A stretch of DNA of 64,000 nucleotides from TK10-74A sp965217625 (GTDB taxonomy: Bacteria > Chloroflexota > Dehalococcoidia > Bin125): positions 930,001-994,000 of the forward strand of contig OZ244557.1 in the NCBI GenBank assembly GCA_965217625.1, read 5' to 3'. Numbering within the stretch: position 1 is the first letter of the stretch; the number at the start of each line of letters is the position of its first letter. Below, one piece after another: positions 47,057-58,935 of this stretch. Position numbers and translations under genes: made by a program. A model generated the notes under the pieces. That model did no database searches and was not told the DNA's origin. It saw nothing but the letters and a program-made list of their open reading frames with translations.

Positions 47057-48208
47057 ATGACCACTACCGTCCCCTGCCACATCGACGACCCCACGAATCG
47101 CGCGATCCTCGCGATCTCGGAGGACCAACTGCAGGGCTTCCAGCGCGACCCCATGGGGGAGATCGCGCGGCGCAGCGGCCTCCCGGCGGCCGTCGTGCGG
47201 GAGCGCATCCAGGCGATGCTGACGGCGGGCACGATCCGCCGCGTGCGGCAGACGCTGCTGGCCACGAACCTGGCGCGTGGCGCGCTCGTCGCCTGGGAGG
47301 TGCCCGAGGATCGGCTGCGCGACGCCTTCGACTACATGTTCGAGCAGGATCCGTTCTCGGGGCACGTGGTGGTGCGCACGACGGACGCGACCAACCCCGG
47401 CGCGCACTATCGCCTGTGGACGACGCTGAAGACGCCGCAGGGCTTCTCGCTGCGCAAGCACGCCGACTACCTGTGCCGCCAGACGGGCGCCACCCGCTTC
47501 CGGCTGATGCCCGCCAAGCGGCTGTTCGCGCTGGGCGTCGGCCACGTGCGGCGGCGCGAGATCGCCCCCGGCGCGCGGACGCCCGAGCCCGGGCGGGTGC
47601 TCGATACGAACGTGGCGACGCTGACGCCGGAGGAGTGGCGCGTGGTCGAGGGGCTCAAGGAGGAGTTCGCGGCGGGGGCGCTGGCCGGCGACGTCTGGGC
47701 GCCGCGGGCGGCGGCGGCGGGCGTGGAGCTGTCGCGGTTCTGCCGCGTGGCGGAGTCGCTCGACGCGCGGGGGCTGGTGGGCCGCTTCTCGACCTTCCTC
47801 GAGCACGTCAAGCCGGTGGGCGAGGCCCCGCCCGTGACCCGCTACAACGCCCTCTTCCACTGGGCCGTGCCGCCCGGCCGGGAGCTCGACGCGGGGCGCG
47901 AGGTGGGCCGCCATCACATCATGACCCACGCCTACTGGCGCGAGGGAGGCCCGGAGTTCCACGACGTCAACGTGATGGGCGTCGCGCACGGCACCGACAA
48001 GGCGCGGTTGCTGGCCCACAAGGCGGCGATCGACGCGCATCTCGAGGAGGCGGGCATCCCGCTGGCCTACACGGCGGTGTTCTGGGGCGGACGCAGCGAG
48101 ATCAAGCCCAGCGAGGTGCTGCCCGCGGCCTATCTGCGCTGGTGCGCGCAGGCGGGCATCGACGCGGCCAGCATGCGCGAGGCTGCCGAGGCCGCGCCCC
48201 CCGTCTGA
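47057..48208 (+). CDS. two-domain siroheme decarboxylase-like protein (AhbA/AhbB-type)
   Basis: 383 residues made of two AsnC/Lrp-like halves. First half (8-175): an HTH (IARRSGLPAAVVRERIQAMLTAGTIRRVRQTL) followed by a ferredoxin-like domain (ALVAWEVPEDRLRDAFDYMFEQDPFSGHVVVRTT). Second half (195-370): LTPEEWRVVEGLK, FCRVAESLDARGLVGRFSTF, then NALFHWAVPP and FHDVNVMGVAHG. This is the layout of AhbA-AhbB or NirDLGH siroheme decarboxylases, which act in the alternative heme/heme d1 route. A plain Lrp regulator is less likely because two full units are fused and conserved His/Arg stretches remain. Confidence 0.75.
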   Translation: MTTTVPCHIDDPTNRAILAISEDQLQGFQRDPMGEIARRSGLPAAVVRERIQAMLTAGTIRRVRQTLLATNLARGALVAWEVPEDRLRDAFDYMFEQDPFSGHVVVRTTDATNPGAHYRLWTTLKTPQGFSLRKHADYLCRQTGATRFRLMPAKRLFALGVGHVRRREIAPGARTPEPGRVLDTNVATLTPEEWRVVEGLKEEFAAGALAGDVWAPRAAAAGVELSRFCRVAESLDARGLVGRFSTFLEHVKPVGEAPPVTRYNALFHWAVPPGRELDAGREVGRHHIMTHAYWREGGPEFHDVNVMGVAHGTDKARLLAHKAAIDAHLEEAGIPLAYTAVFWGGRSEIKPSEVLPAAYLRWCAQAGIDAASMREAAEAAPPV

Positions 48209-48607
48209 GCGCGCTGGCCTGACCAAGCCCGGCCGGTCGCGCGCCTGCGGGTCTCCATCTGGGGCGCCGGGGGGCACACCGACGCCGGGCGACGCCCCGG
48301 CGACACCGCCCCGCGTTGACAGCCCCCCGCCACCTGCGTAGATTGTGTGGGTTGCCCAGATGCCCGGGAGCGCGTGTCCCACGGGTTGCCGGCCGGTCTG
48401 GGTCACCTTCGCAACCGAATAGTGTGCACGAGCGACCAACGAAATCGCCCAGCGCAAGCTGGGCAAAACTGGTCATGACGGCGCCACGCCGGACTCCCCC
48501 GTGGTGGATTTGCTGCGCCTGGCGCAGCGGATGCCCCGGGGGACCCGCGGTGTGCGTCGTTGTCCTGACCATCTGAAGTACATCACACATGCTGAGACCG
48601 TAGAGCA
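48209..48607 (+). promoter_or_regulatory. 23S rRNA promoter and leader
   Basis: TTGACA at 48316-48321, 17-base spacer and TAGATT at 48339-48344 form the strongest promoter in the window. The leader holds a GNRA-capped hairpin, GCCCAGC-GCAA-GCTGGGC at 48447-48464, and a smaller hairpin near 48509. GAGCAGGTCAAGC at 48603-48615 pairs with 51578-51590 as the 23S processing stem. No 16S sequence is present. Confidence 0.75.
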
Positions 48608-51585
<2,978 letters not shown>

Positions 51586-51668
51586 TGCTCTTCGGCCTCG
51601 GCAGTGTGATGTTCTCAGGTGGTTGGGACACCAACGCAGCGGTCGCGTGCACACCATTCGGGCGACGC

Positions 51669-51743
<75 letters not shown>

Positions 51744-51752
51744 AGCAGCAAT

Positions 51753-51782
51753 CGAGAGGCCCCCAGTGATGGGGGCCTCTCG
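51753..51782 (+). terminator. terminator of the 23S-tRNA-fMet unit
   Basis: Perfect 12-bp stem CGAGAGGCCCCC/GGGGGCCTCTCG with a six-base loop AGTGAT, ten bases after the tRNA CCA end; few T residues follow. Confidence 0.75.
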
Positions 51783-51836
51783 CTGTGTCTGGGGATCGGT
51801 CTCTGGGGATCGCGGCGCTCAGCAGGTACGTGGCGG

Positions 51837-52466
51837 TCAGAGGCCGCGGGCGAGGTCCTCGTCGGTGCCGGCGAAGACCAGCAGGTCGCCGGGCTCGATG
51901 AGCTGCGAGCGCAGCGGGTTGAGTTGCACTGCCTCGCCCCGCACGACCATCAGCAGGCGGCGCGTGCCGATCTGCTCCACGTCGTCGAGGCGCCGCGCCT
52001 GCAGCCCCTCCGGCGCCGCATAGACGCCGATGCCGTACTGCGGGGTCAGCGTGAGGTAGTCCTGCGCCGTCCGCGCGAGCAGCAGGTGGGCCAGACGCTC
52101 GCCCCCGTCGGCCTCGGGCTGCACGACGTGGTGGGCGCCGATCCGCCGCAGGATGTTGGCGTGGCGTTCGCTGCGCGCCTTGGCGAAGATCGTGCCAACG
52201 CCCAGGGAGTGGAGGTTCATGGTGCCCAGCACGCTGGCTTCGAGCTCCGCCGTCGCGACGACGCCGAAGTCCATGCGCGCGGCACCCAGCTCGCGCAGCG
52301 CTTCCAGGTCGGTGATGTCGGCTGTGGCGGCGCGGGAGACGTCGTCGGCCAGGATCTGGACGCCCGCGGGGTTCTGATCGACGGCCAGGACATCGTGCCC
52401 GAGCTCGGCCAGGGTGAGGCAGAGCTGCCGCCCGAAGCGCCCCAGACCCAGCACCGCGACTTGCAT
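51837..52466 (-). CDS. TrkA/KtrA-type potassium transport regulatory protein (RCK)
   Basis: 209 residues. The N-terminal RCK domain has GLGRFGRQLCLTLAELGHDVLAVDQNP, a Rossmann NAD/ATP site, and FAKARSERHANILRRIGAHHVVQPE. The C-terminal RCK_C domain (LRSQLIEPGDLLVFAGTDEDL) binds a second ligand. It gates a Trk/Ktr channel, which is not encoded in this window. Start is ATG 52466; the open frame continues upstream without homology. Confidence 0.9.
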   Translation of the reverse strand: MQVAVLGLGRFGRQLCLTLAELGHDVLAVDQNPAGVQILADDVSRAATADITDLEALRELGAARMDFGVVATAELEASVLGTMNLHSLGVGTIFAKARSERHANILRRIGAHHVVQPEADGGERLAHLLLARTAQDYLTLTPQYGIGVYAAPEGLQARRLDDVEQIGTRRLLMVVRGEAVQLNPLRSQLIEPGDLLVFAGTDEDLARGL

Positions 52467-52570
52467 GCGCGCACCTCCGCTGCCGACGCTCCTCCGCTGC
52501 CGACAGTAGTGTATCGCGGGCCAGCGCCGACGGCCCCCCGGGCCGTCTGTGTCGCGGGGGAATCGCAGGC

Positions 52571-52576
52571 TAGGCT
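52571..52576 (+). promoter_or_regulatory. candidate -10 element of tRNA-Glu
   Basis: TAGGCT in GGCTAGGCTGTACC, 26 bases before the tRNA 5' end; transcription would start about 20 bases upstream of the mature tRNA. Confidence 0.45.
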
Positions 52577-52602
52577 GTACCGGGCGGTCCAGCCGCCATC
52601 GG

Positions 52603-52678
52603 GGCCCCATCGTCTAGAGGCCTAGGACGCCAGCCTTTCAAGCTGGTAGCACGGGTTCGAATCCCGTTGGGGCTACCA
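52603..52678 (+). tRNA. tRNA-Glu (anticodon TTC), CCA encoded
   Basis: Acceptor GGCCCCA with TGGGGCT, discriminator A, anticodon stem CCAGC/GCTGG closing loop CTTTCAA, T arm CGGG-TTCGAAT-CCCG. Second glutamate tRNA in the window; it reads GAA. Confidence 0.96.
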
Positions 52679-52908
52679 CCGATCTCCGCCGCCGGATGCG
52701 CCCGGGCGCCGCGCCGAGGCGCGCACCGCCCGCGCCACCGCGGCTCGGACGGCCCGCAGCGCGGGATGCGCGGCATCTCGCGGCGCACGAGACGTAATGC
52801 GCTCTTGTATCCCCGGCCAAAGACTGGTAGACAAGTGAGCACCGTTCGGCATCCCGCAGGCGGGTCACGGGGGCACGCACCGGGCCGGAATGATTTGGGG
52901 AGGTTCCC
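52679..52908 (+). other. gene-free spacer before aapJ
   Basis: 230 bases with no convincing ORF. Contains TTGTAT-like and TAGACA hexamers near 52806 and 52831, which could serve the transporter gene, and GGGGAGG immediately before aapJ. No hairpin of note. Confidence 0.4.
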
Positions 52909-54030
52909 ATGCTTGATCTGTTGGACCGGGGCCACCGGGGACGCGCGTTTGTCGTGTTCGCGCTGGCCATCGTGCTGGCCGCGTTCGCGATTGGGGCGTG
53001 CGGCGGCGACGACGACGGCGACGGCGACTCGGGCGCCCGCGGCGACACGCTGGCGACCGTGATCGACCGCGGCGAGCTGAAGTGCGGCGTCAAGCAGACG
53101 CAGCCGCTGTTCGGGTTCAAGGAAGCCGACGGCAGCGTCTCGGGCTTCGACATCGAGTTCTGCAAGGCCATCGCGGCGGCAGTGCTGGGCGACGCGGACG
53201 CGGTCGAGTTCATCGACGCGTCGGACGCCTCGACCCGGTTCGAGTTGCTCAACGATGAGCAGATCGACGTGCTGATTCGCACGACCACGATCACCGCCTC
53301 GCGGGACCGCGAGCTCGGCGTCGACTTCGCCCAGACCACGTTCTACACGGGTCAGGCGTTCGCCGTCCGCAAGGACTCGGGCATCAACTCGACGGCCGAC
53401 ATGGGCGACGCCGCCATCTGCGTGCAGTCCGGCACGACCACCGAGCAGAACGTGGCCGACCACTTCACCGACATCGGGCTCACCTACGATCCGCTGGGCG
53501 GGCTCAGCCAGGACGTCGCGGAGAGCTTCTTCGCGGGACGCTGCGACGTGCTGACCGCGGACTCGTCGGACCTCGCCTCGCGCATCGCGGTGCGCGATGA
53601 CCGGGACGACTACGTGATCCTGGGCCAGGTCATCTCCAAGGAGCCGCTGGCGCCCGGCGTCCGCGACTACGACAGCGAGTGGAAAGACGTGGTCAACTGG
53701 GTCGTGCACGGCCTGATCGGGGCCGAGGAGCTGGGCATCACCAAGGCCAACGTGGCCTCGATGGCGGCGAACCCGCCCAACACGACCGTCGCGCGCCTGC
53801 TCGGCGTCTCCTATGAGGGCGGCTCCGTGGCCACGCTCGGCTTCGACGGCGTCAACGCGCAGTTCATCCAGCGCGCGATCGCCGCGGTCGGCAACTACGG
53901 CGAGATCTACGCCAACACCATTGGCGACAACATCCCGCGGGCCTGCACGCTCAACGCGCTGGCGATCGACAAGTCCGTCGACTGCCCGGCCGGCGCCGGC
54001 GGCATCCAGTACGCGCTGCCCTTCCGCTAG
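52909..54030 (+). CDS. aapJ: general amino-acid ABC transporter binding lipoprotein (AapJ type)
   Basis: 373 residues. Signal peptide with lipobox IGAC at Cys30. The mature domain begins LATVIDRGELKCGVKQTQPLFGFKEADGSVSGFDIEFCKAIAAAVLG and contains IRTTTITASRDRELGVDFAQTTFYTGQAF, both typical of AapJ/BztA solute receptors for L-amino acids such as glutamate and aspartate. Cys pairs (KCGV, EFCKA, RACTL, VDCPA) may form disulfides. A strong hairpin follows it, so it should be expressed above the permeases. Confidence 0.94.
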   Translation: MLDLLDRGHRGRAFVVFALAIVLAAFAIGACGGDDDGDGDSGARGDTLATVIDRGELKCGVKQTQPLFGFKEADGSVSGFDIEFCKAIAAAVLGDADAVEFIDASDASTRFELLNDEQIDVLIRTTTITASRDRELGVDFAQTTFYTGQAFAVRKDSGINSTADMGDAAICVQSGTTTEQNVADHFTDIGLTYDPLGGLSQDVAESFFAGRCDVLTADSSDLASRIAVRDDRDDYVILGQVISKEPLAPGVRDYDSEWKDVVNWVVHGLIGAEELGITKANVASMAANPPNTTVARLLGVSYEGGSVATLGFDGVNAQFIQRAIAAVGNYGEIYANTIGDNIPRACTLNALAIDKSVDCPAGAGGIQYALPFR

Positions 54031-54067
54031 GCCCACCCGGCGGCGGGCCGCGCCCGACACGGCGCGC

Positions 54068-54101
54068 AGCGGGGTCACCTCCTCCCGGGGGTGGCCCCGC
54101 T
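54068..54101 (+). terminator. attenuating hairpin between aapJ and aapQ
   Basis: AGCGGGGTCACC pairs with GGTGGCCCCGCT (one G-U), closing a short C/G-rich loop, 38 bases after aapJ. No T run, so partial termination is likely, raising binding-protein over permease level. Confidence 0.6.
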
Positions 54102-54193
54102 GCCCATGTCGGGAGTAGCCTTGCGCGCAAGATGACGCGTTCGCTGCGCGCCCCGCGCGCCGCGATGCGTCGTCACTGATTCGGCTGGCCCCG

Positions 54194-55399
54194 ATGTCGA
54201 CCCACGCCCCCACCAGCAGCACCCCCGTCCCGATCCTCCATCGGCGCCGCGTCCGTGATCTGCTCAAGCAGGGCGCCTACGTCGCCCTCACGGCGCTCGT
54301 GCTGGGTTATGTGCTCTGGAAGCTCGAACTGCGCGATTTCGGGTTCGCCTTCCTCAACGAGCCCGCCGGCTTCGCCGTCGGCAGCCAGTGGCTGACGGAC
54401 GTCGACGGCGTCACCAACTCCCGCCTCACGATGTACCTCGTCGGCGTCTGGGCGACGATCCGCGCCGTCTTCGTCGCGATCCTGCTCGCCAGCGTGGTCG
54501 GCGTGGTCGTCGGCGTGGCGCGGCTCTCCCCGAACTGGCTGGTCGCGCGCATGGCGATGCTGTTCGTCGAGGCCTTCCGCAACACGCCGCTGCTGGTCCA
54601 GGTCGTGCTCTGGTACGCGATCCTGCTGGTGGGCGCCCCGCGGATCGAGAACGCGATCAACGTCGGCGACTCCGCGTTCCTCTCCGGGCGCGGCATCGCG
54701 ATTCCCTGGCCCGTCCCCAGCAGCGGCCTGTGGGGCTCGCCCGATTGGTTCGTGGCCGTGTGGGTCGTCGCGCTGGTGGCGCTGGGCTACTTCGCGATGC
54801 GCGTGCGCCGCCGGCGACAGGAGCGCGAGCGCGAGAGCGGCCTGCCGCACAATCCCAACCGCAACGCCCTCGGCATCTTCGCCGCCGGCGCCGTGATCTC
54901 GTTCCTGGTGCTCGGCGCGCCGGTCAGCATCGACCGGCCGATCGTCGACGACACGGGCATCTCGCTGGCCTACCGCGAGGGCATGACGATCAAGCCCGAG
55001 TTCGCCTCGCTGGTGCTGGGCCTCACGATGTACACCGGCTCGTTCATCGCCGAGATCGTGCGCGGCAGCATCCAGGCGCTGCCGCGGGGGCAAACCGAAG
55101 CCGCCAACGCAGTGGGCCTCACCGGCTACCAGCGGCTCTCGCTGATCATCCTGCCGCAAGCCCTGCGGCAGATGATCCCCTCCGTCACCAACCAATACCT
55201 CAACGTCAACAAGAACTCCTCGCTGGCCTACGCGGTGCTCTACGACGACCTGTTCCGGGTCGCCACGATCGTGCAGAACAAGGCCGGCCACGCGCTCGAG
55301 ATGTTCTTCGTGATCATCGTCACCTACATGCTCGTCTCGTTCGCGATCTCAGCCGTGATGAACTTCTTCAACGCGCGGGTAACCGCGCACGAGGTCTAG
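54194..55399 (+). CDS. aapQ: amino-acid ABC transporter permease AapQ
   Basis: 401 residues. As in AapQ/BztB, the permease core is split by a long insert (about residues 150-235) that includes extra hydrophobic stretches. TMYLVGVWATIRAVFVAILLASVVGVVVGVARLSPN and MLFVEAFRNTPLLVQ precede it; the EAA loop ALPRGQTEAANAVGLTGYQRLSLIILPQALRQMIPS follows. It pairs with AapM to form the channel. ATG 54194 lacks a good ribosome-binding site. Confidence 0.93.
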   Translation: MSTHAPTSSTPVPILHRRRVRDLLKQGAYVALTALVLGYVLWKLELRDFGFAFLNEPAGFAVGSQWLTDVDGVTNSRLTMYLVGVWATIRAVFVAILLASVVGVVVGVARLSPNWLVARMAMLFVEAFRNTPLLVQVVLWYAILLVGAPRIENAINVGDSAFLSGRGIAIPWPVPSSGLWGSPDWFVAVWVVALVALGYFAMRVRRRRQERERESGLPHNPNRNALGIFAAGAVISFLVLGAPVSIDRPIVDDTGISLAYREGMTIKPEFASLVLGLTMYTGSFIAEIVRGSIQALPRGQTEAANAVGLTGYQRLSLIILPQALRQMIPSVTNQYLNVNKNSSLAYAVLYDDLFRVATIVQNKAGHALEMFFVIIVTYMLVSFAISAVMNFFNARVTAHEV

Positions 55400-55411
55400 G
55401 GAGGCGGGCCA

Positions 55412-56647
55412 ATGGTCAACGTGCCCGCGCAGCCAATGCGGAAGATCGTCCTCCCGCCGCACCGCCAGCGTGCCCGCCGGCCGCGCTCGGTGCGCCTGCG
55501 CAGCTGGCTGCGCCGCAACCTCTTCGCCTCGCGCGCCGGGATCGCGCTCACGCTCATCACGAGCCTGTTCCTGGGGCTGGTGCTGGGCGGGATCATCTGG
55601 TTCATCTTCATCGACGCGAACTGGGGCGTGATTACCGAGAACCGCTGGCTGCTCTTCGCCGGCGGCTTCCCCCACGAGCTGGCCTGGCGCCTCTGGTTCA
55701 GCATCGCCACGGTGATGTTCGCGGTCGGTCTGGCCTACGGCACCTGGTCGAGTTTGGGCCGCCGCGACCACATGTTCATCGGCGGCGTGACGGTGTTCCT
55801 GGTGTTCCTGATGGCCCACGGCGGCGCGGCGATCTGGTCCTCGCTCTGGTTCCTCGTCGCGATCGGCATGCTCTACCTGGGCTACGCCCTGACGATGCGC
55901 TTGCCGCGCGAATTCGGCCCCCGCCGCACCATGCAGAACCGCGTGGTCGGCGGCCTGCTCGTCCTGCTGCTGCCGATCGTGCTGATCATCCTGATGGCCG
56001 GCGGCGGCGCCAGCATGCGCGAACTCGACGGCTTCGTGCTCAACCTGGTGCTGGCGCCCGTGGGCATCGTCGGCGGGCTGATCGTCGCGATCCCGCTCGC
56101 GATCGGGCGCGCGTCGTCGCTGCGCGTGGTCTCCTGGACCTGCACCACCTACATCGAAGTCGTCCGCGGGGCGCCGCTGCTCGGCTGGCTCTTCGTCGCG
56201 CTGTTCATCCTCGATGACGTCGTCGGCGGCGACCTGGTCGTGCGCGCGGCGGTCGTGCTCGCGGTCTTCACCGGCGCCTACATGGCCGAGTACATCCGCG
56301 GCGCGCTACAGGCGATGCCGCGCGGCCAGTACGAGGCCGCCCACTCGGTGGGCCTCAACCGCGCGCAGTCGCTGCGGCTCATCATCCTGCCGCAGGCGCT
56401 GCGCAACTCCATCCCGCCGATCGTCGGCCAGGCCATCTCGATCTGGAAGGACACGACGCTGGTGACCGTGATCCTGCCGCTGCGCGAACTCAAGGGCAAC
56501 GCCGACTCCGCCATCGCGCAGTTCCAGTTCACGCCCGACCGCATCGAGGCCTACCTCTTCGTCGCGCTGATCTTCTGGATCGTGGCATTCATGATGTCGC
56601 GCATCTCGCAGCGGGTGGAGCGGGCCCAGGGCGTGGGCGAACGATAG
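55412..56647 (+). CDS. aapM: amino-acid ABC transporter permease AapM
   Basis: 411 residues. A basic N terminus is followed by about eight membrane segments. EVVRGAPLLGWLFVALF and the EAA loop AMPRGQYEAAHSVGLNRAQSLRLIILPQALRNSIPPIVGQ are typical of AapM/BztC. It lies 12 bases after aapQ. It forms the heterodimeric channel for L-amino acids. Confidence 0.93.
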   Translation: MVNVPAQPMRKIVLPPHRQRARRPRSVRLRSWLRRNLFASRAGIALTLITSLFLGLVLGGIIWFIFIDANWGVITENRWLLFAGGFPHELAWRLWFSIATVMFAVGLAYGTWSSLGRRDHMFIGGVTVFLVFLMAHGGAAIWSSLWFLVAIGMLYLGYALTMRLPREFGPRRTMQNRVVGGLLVLLLPIVLIILMAGGGASMRELDGFVLNLVLAPVGIVGGLIVAIPLAIGRASSLRVVSWTCTTYIEVVRGAPLLGWLFVALFILDDVVGGDLVVRAAVVLAVFTGAYMAEYIRGALQAMPRGQYEAAHSVGLNRAQSLRLIILPQALRNSIPPIVGQAISIWKDTTLVTVILPLRELKGNADSAIAQFQFTPDRIEAYLFVALIFWIVAFMMSRISQRVERAQGVGER

Positions 56648-56684
56648 GATCGCACTGGGTACGATCGCACTGTGGAGGTGCCGC

Positions 56685-57515
56685 ATGACGACAGAACCGA
56701 CCGCTGAATCCACCGCAGGCTCTGCGCCCGCGGAGGCGCCCATGACCAGCGACGAGAACGGCCGCGCCGGCCGGCTGGTGGGCGCGCCGGACATCATCAT
56801 CGCCGAGGGCGTCTCGAAGTGGTTCGGCGACTTCCAGGCGCTCGACGAGGTCTCGCTGACGGTCAAGGAGCACGAGATCGTCGTCATCCTGGGACCGTCC
56901 GGCTCGGGCAAGTCGACGTTCATCCGCTGCCTCAACCGGCTGGAGGAGCACGACGCCGGGCGCATCGTGATCGACGGGACCGAGCTCAACGAGGACGTCC
57001 GCATCATGCAGGCCATCCGCTCCGAGGTGGGGATGGTCTTCCAGCAGTTCAACCTCTTCCCGCACCTCTCGGTGATGAGCAACATCACGCTGGGCCCGCA
57101 GAAGGTGCGGCACATGCCCAAGCACGAGGCGAACCAGCTGGCGATGGAGCTGCTCGAGCGGGTGGGCATCCCCGAGCAGGCCGACAAGTTCCCCGCGCAG
57201 CTCTCGGGCGGGCAGCAGCAGCGCGTCGCCATCGCGCGGGCGCTGGCGATGCAGCCGAAGATCATGCTGTTCGACGAGCCCACGTCGGCGCTCGACCCGG
57301 AGATGATCAAGGAAGTGCTGGACGTGATGCGCGAGCTGGCCGAGTCGGGCATGACGATGCTCGTCGTGACCCACGAGATGGGCTTCGCGCGGGAGGTGGC
57401 GGACCGGCTGGTCTTCTTCGACGAGGGCGCCCTGGTCGAGCAGGGCACCCCGCAGCACTTCTTCGAGAACCCGCGCGAGGAGCGCACGAAGCTGTTCCTC
57501 AGCCAGATCCTGTAG
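56685..57515 (+). CDS. aapP: amino-acid ABC transporter ATP-binding protein AapP
   Basis: 276 residues with an N-terminal extension of about 30 Ala/Thr/Glu-rich residues. Walker A GPSGSGKSTFIRC, Q-loop MVFQQFNLFPHLSV, signature LSGGQQQRVAIARAL, Walker B IMLFDEPTSALDPEM and switch His VVTHEMGFA are complete. GlnQ/AapP class by sequence. Last gene of aapJQMP; GGAGG precedes the ATG by seven bases. Confidence 0.94.
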   Translation: MTTEPTAESTAGSAPAEAPMTSDENGRAGRLVGAPDIIIAEGVSKWFGDFQALDEVSLTVKEHEIVVILGPSGSGKSTFIRCLNRLEEHDAGRIVIDGTELNEDVRIMQAIRSEVGMVFQQFNLFPHLSVMSNITLGPQKVRHMPKHEANQLAMELLERVGIPEQADKFPAQLSGGQQQRVAIARALAMQPKIMLFDEPTSALDPEMIKEVLDVMRELAESGMTMLVVTHEMGFAREVADRLVFFDEGALVEQGTPQHFFENPREERTKLFLSQIL

Positions 57516-57736
57516 CACAGCTCCTCTCGGGCAGTTCCTGTGGGGCCGAGTCTGTAGGGCCGTCCCCGATAGCCCGATCATGTACGGGCGGGACGACCGC
57601 GCGACCGGTAAAGGCGCCGTAAACACGGGCCGCCGCGCATTGCTCCCCGGCCATCGCTCGCGCACAGTATCGACTCGAAGGCCCCGCGAGGGGCCGGCGA
57701 GGTGGGCGTGGCATGTGAGCAGGGGATTCCCCCATC
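57516..57736 (+). other. gene-free spacer after aapP
   Basis: 221 bases without a supported gene. An open frame crosses it but has no start context or recognisable sequence. CAGTATCGACT near 57664 could be a -10 region for the next gene. Confidence 0.35.
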
Positions 57737-58369
57737 ATGACCAAGCTGTCTCTCCGGGCCGCGCTGACGATGCTGAGCGCGGTCGCGGTCGCGCTGGCCA
57801 TCGCGACGAGCGCCGTCGCACAGACGCCGCCCGCGACGCCGCACCAGTTCTTCGGATCGGAGCCCACCGGCAGCGGCGCGCTGCTCGACGGGGCGCCCGC
57901 GCCCGACGGGGCCGTGGTCACCGCCTGGAGCCAGGACGGCGTCGCCCTCGAGGCCGCCACCATCGCGGACGGCGTCTGGACGCTGCAGATCGACCCGGCC
58001 GACGCGAGCAGCGTGGTCTTCACGATCGACGGCTCGCTGCCGAGCGGATCGTTCGAGGTGCGCGCCGCGGCCTTCGAGGAGGTCGGGCTCGACCTCAGTT
58101 CGCCGTCCGAGGAGGACGCCCCGGCGGATGTCGCCGATGACGCGACGGCCGACGCCGCCGCCGCCGACGATGACGCCGATGCCCCCGCTGATGACACCGA
58201 TGACGCCCCCGCCGCTGATGACACCGCCGAGAGCCTCCGAATGCCGGTCACCGGCAGCGGCGGCCTGGCCGGCGGCGGCAGCCGGCTCCCGGTCCTCTCG
58301 CTGATCTTCGCGATCAGCGCGCTGGTGGGCGTGGGCGGCGTGCTGGCCGTGCGTCGCATCCGGGCATAG
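57737..58369 (+). CDS. secreted surface protein with C-terminal MPVTG-TM-basic tail
   Basis: 210 residues. Signal peptide cleaved near AVAQT (residue 29). One small beta domain (36-120, SEPTGSGALLDGAPAPDGAVVTAW and VFTIDGSLPSGSFEVRAAAF), an Asp/Ala-rich linker (120-163), then MPVTGSGG, a hydrophobic segment (PVLSLIFAISALVGVGGVLA) and the tail RRIRA. The end looks like a sortase sorting signal in which LPxTG is changed to MPxTG. Function unknown; probably displayed on the surface. Confidence 0.72.
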   Translation: MTKLSLRAALTMLSAVAVALAIATSAVAQTPPATPHQFFGSEPTGSGALLDGAPAPDGAVVTAWSQDGVALEAATIADGVWTLQIDPADASSVVFTIDGSLPSGSFEVRAAAFEEVGLDLSSPSEEDAPADVADDATADAAAADDDADAPADDTDDAPAADDTAESLRMPVTGSGGLAGGGSRLPVLSLIFAISALVGVGGVLAVRRIRA

Positions 58370-58433
58370 GACGCAACCGACCGCCGGGCGCGACGCGCCA
58401 CGGCGGGCGCCACGGAGACAAGGAGACCCCGCG

Positions 58434-58880
58434 ATGCCCACCCCTCAACGTCAGGCCCTGATCATGCGGCCCGAAGATCGCGATGCAGTCCCCACGGGGG
58501 CGGGCGGCGACATCTACGCAACGCTCGCGACCGGCGCCGAGACCGACAACGGCTACTTCCTCACCCATGCCATCGTGCCGCCCGGTGGCGGACCGCCCAC
58601 CCACGTGCACACACGCGAGGAGGAGGCGTTCTACGTCATCCGCGGGGAGCTGGCCTTCCTGGTGGGAGCGAACCTGGTGACCTTGGGCGCCGGGTCGTTC
58701 GTGAACGTCCCCAAGGGGCTGAAGCATCGCTTCCACAACGATGGTGATGTGGACGCGGAGTTGCTGTTCTGGTTCGCACCGGCCGGGATCGAGGGGCTGT
58801 TCCGGGAACTGGGCGCGCAGCCGGAGCGGATCGTGGAGATCGGCGAGAAGTACGGCACCACGTACTTCTTCGGCGGCTAG
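58434..58880 (+). CDS. cupin-domain protein
   Basis: 148 residues. GPPTHVHTREEEAFYVIRGELAF gives the first cupin motif (two His and one Glu) and GSFVNVPKGLKHRFHNDGDVDAELLFWFAPAG the second. A metal-binding beta-barrel enzyme or ligand-binding protein; the substrate is unknown. ATG 58434 has AAGGAG 10 bases upstream. Confidence 0.85.
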   Translation: MPTPQRQALIMRPEDRDAVPTGAGGDIYATLATGAETDNGYFLTHAIVPPGGGPPTHVHTREEEAFYVIRGELAFLVGANLVTLGAGSFVNVPKGLKHRFHNDGDVDAELLFWFAPAGIEGLFRELGAQPERIVEIGEKYGTTYFFGG

Positions 58881-58935
58881 CCAGCTCGGACGCCGGCGCC
58901 GACCGCGCGCCGGGCGCGACAGCCGCGGAGCGACG

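Noticed and set aside
51586..51668. Possible 5S rRNA between 23S and tRNA-fMet
   Set aside because: Only about 80 bases and none of the conserved 5S landmarks.
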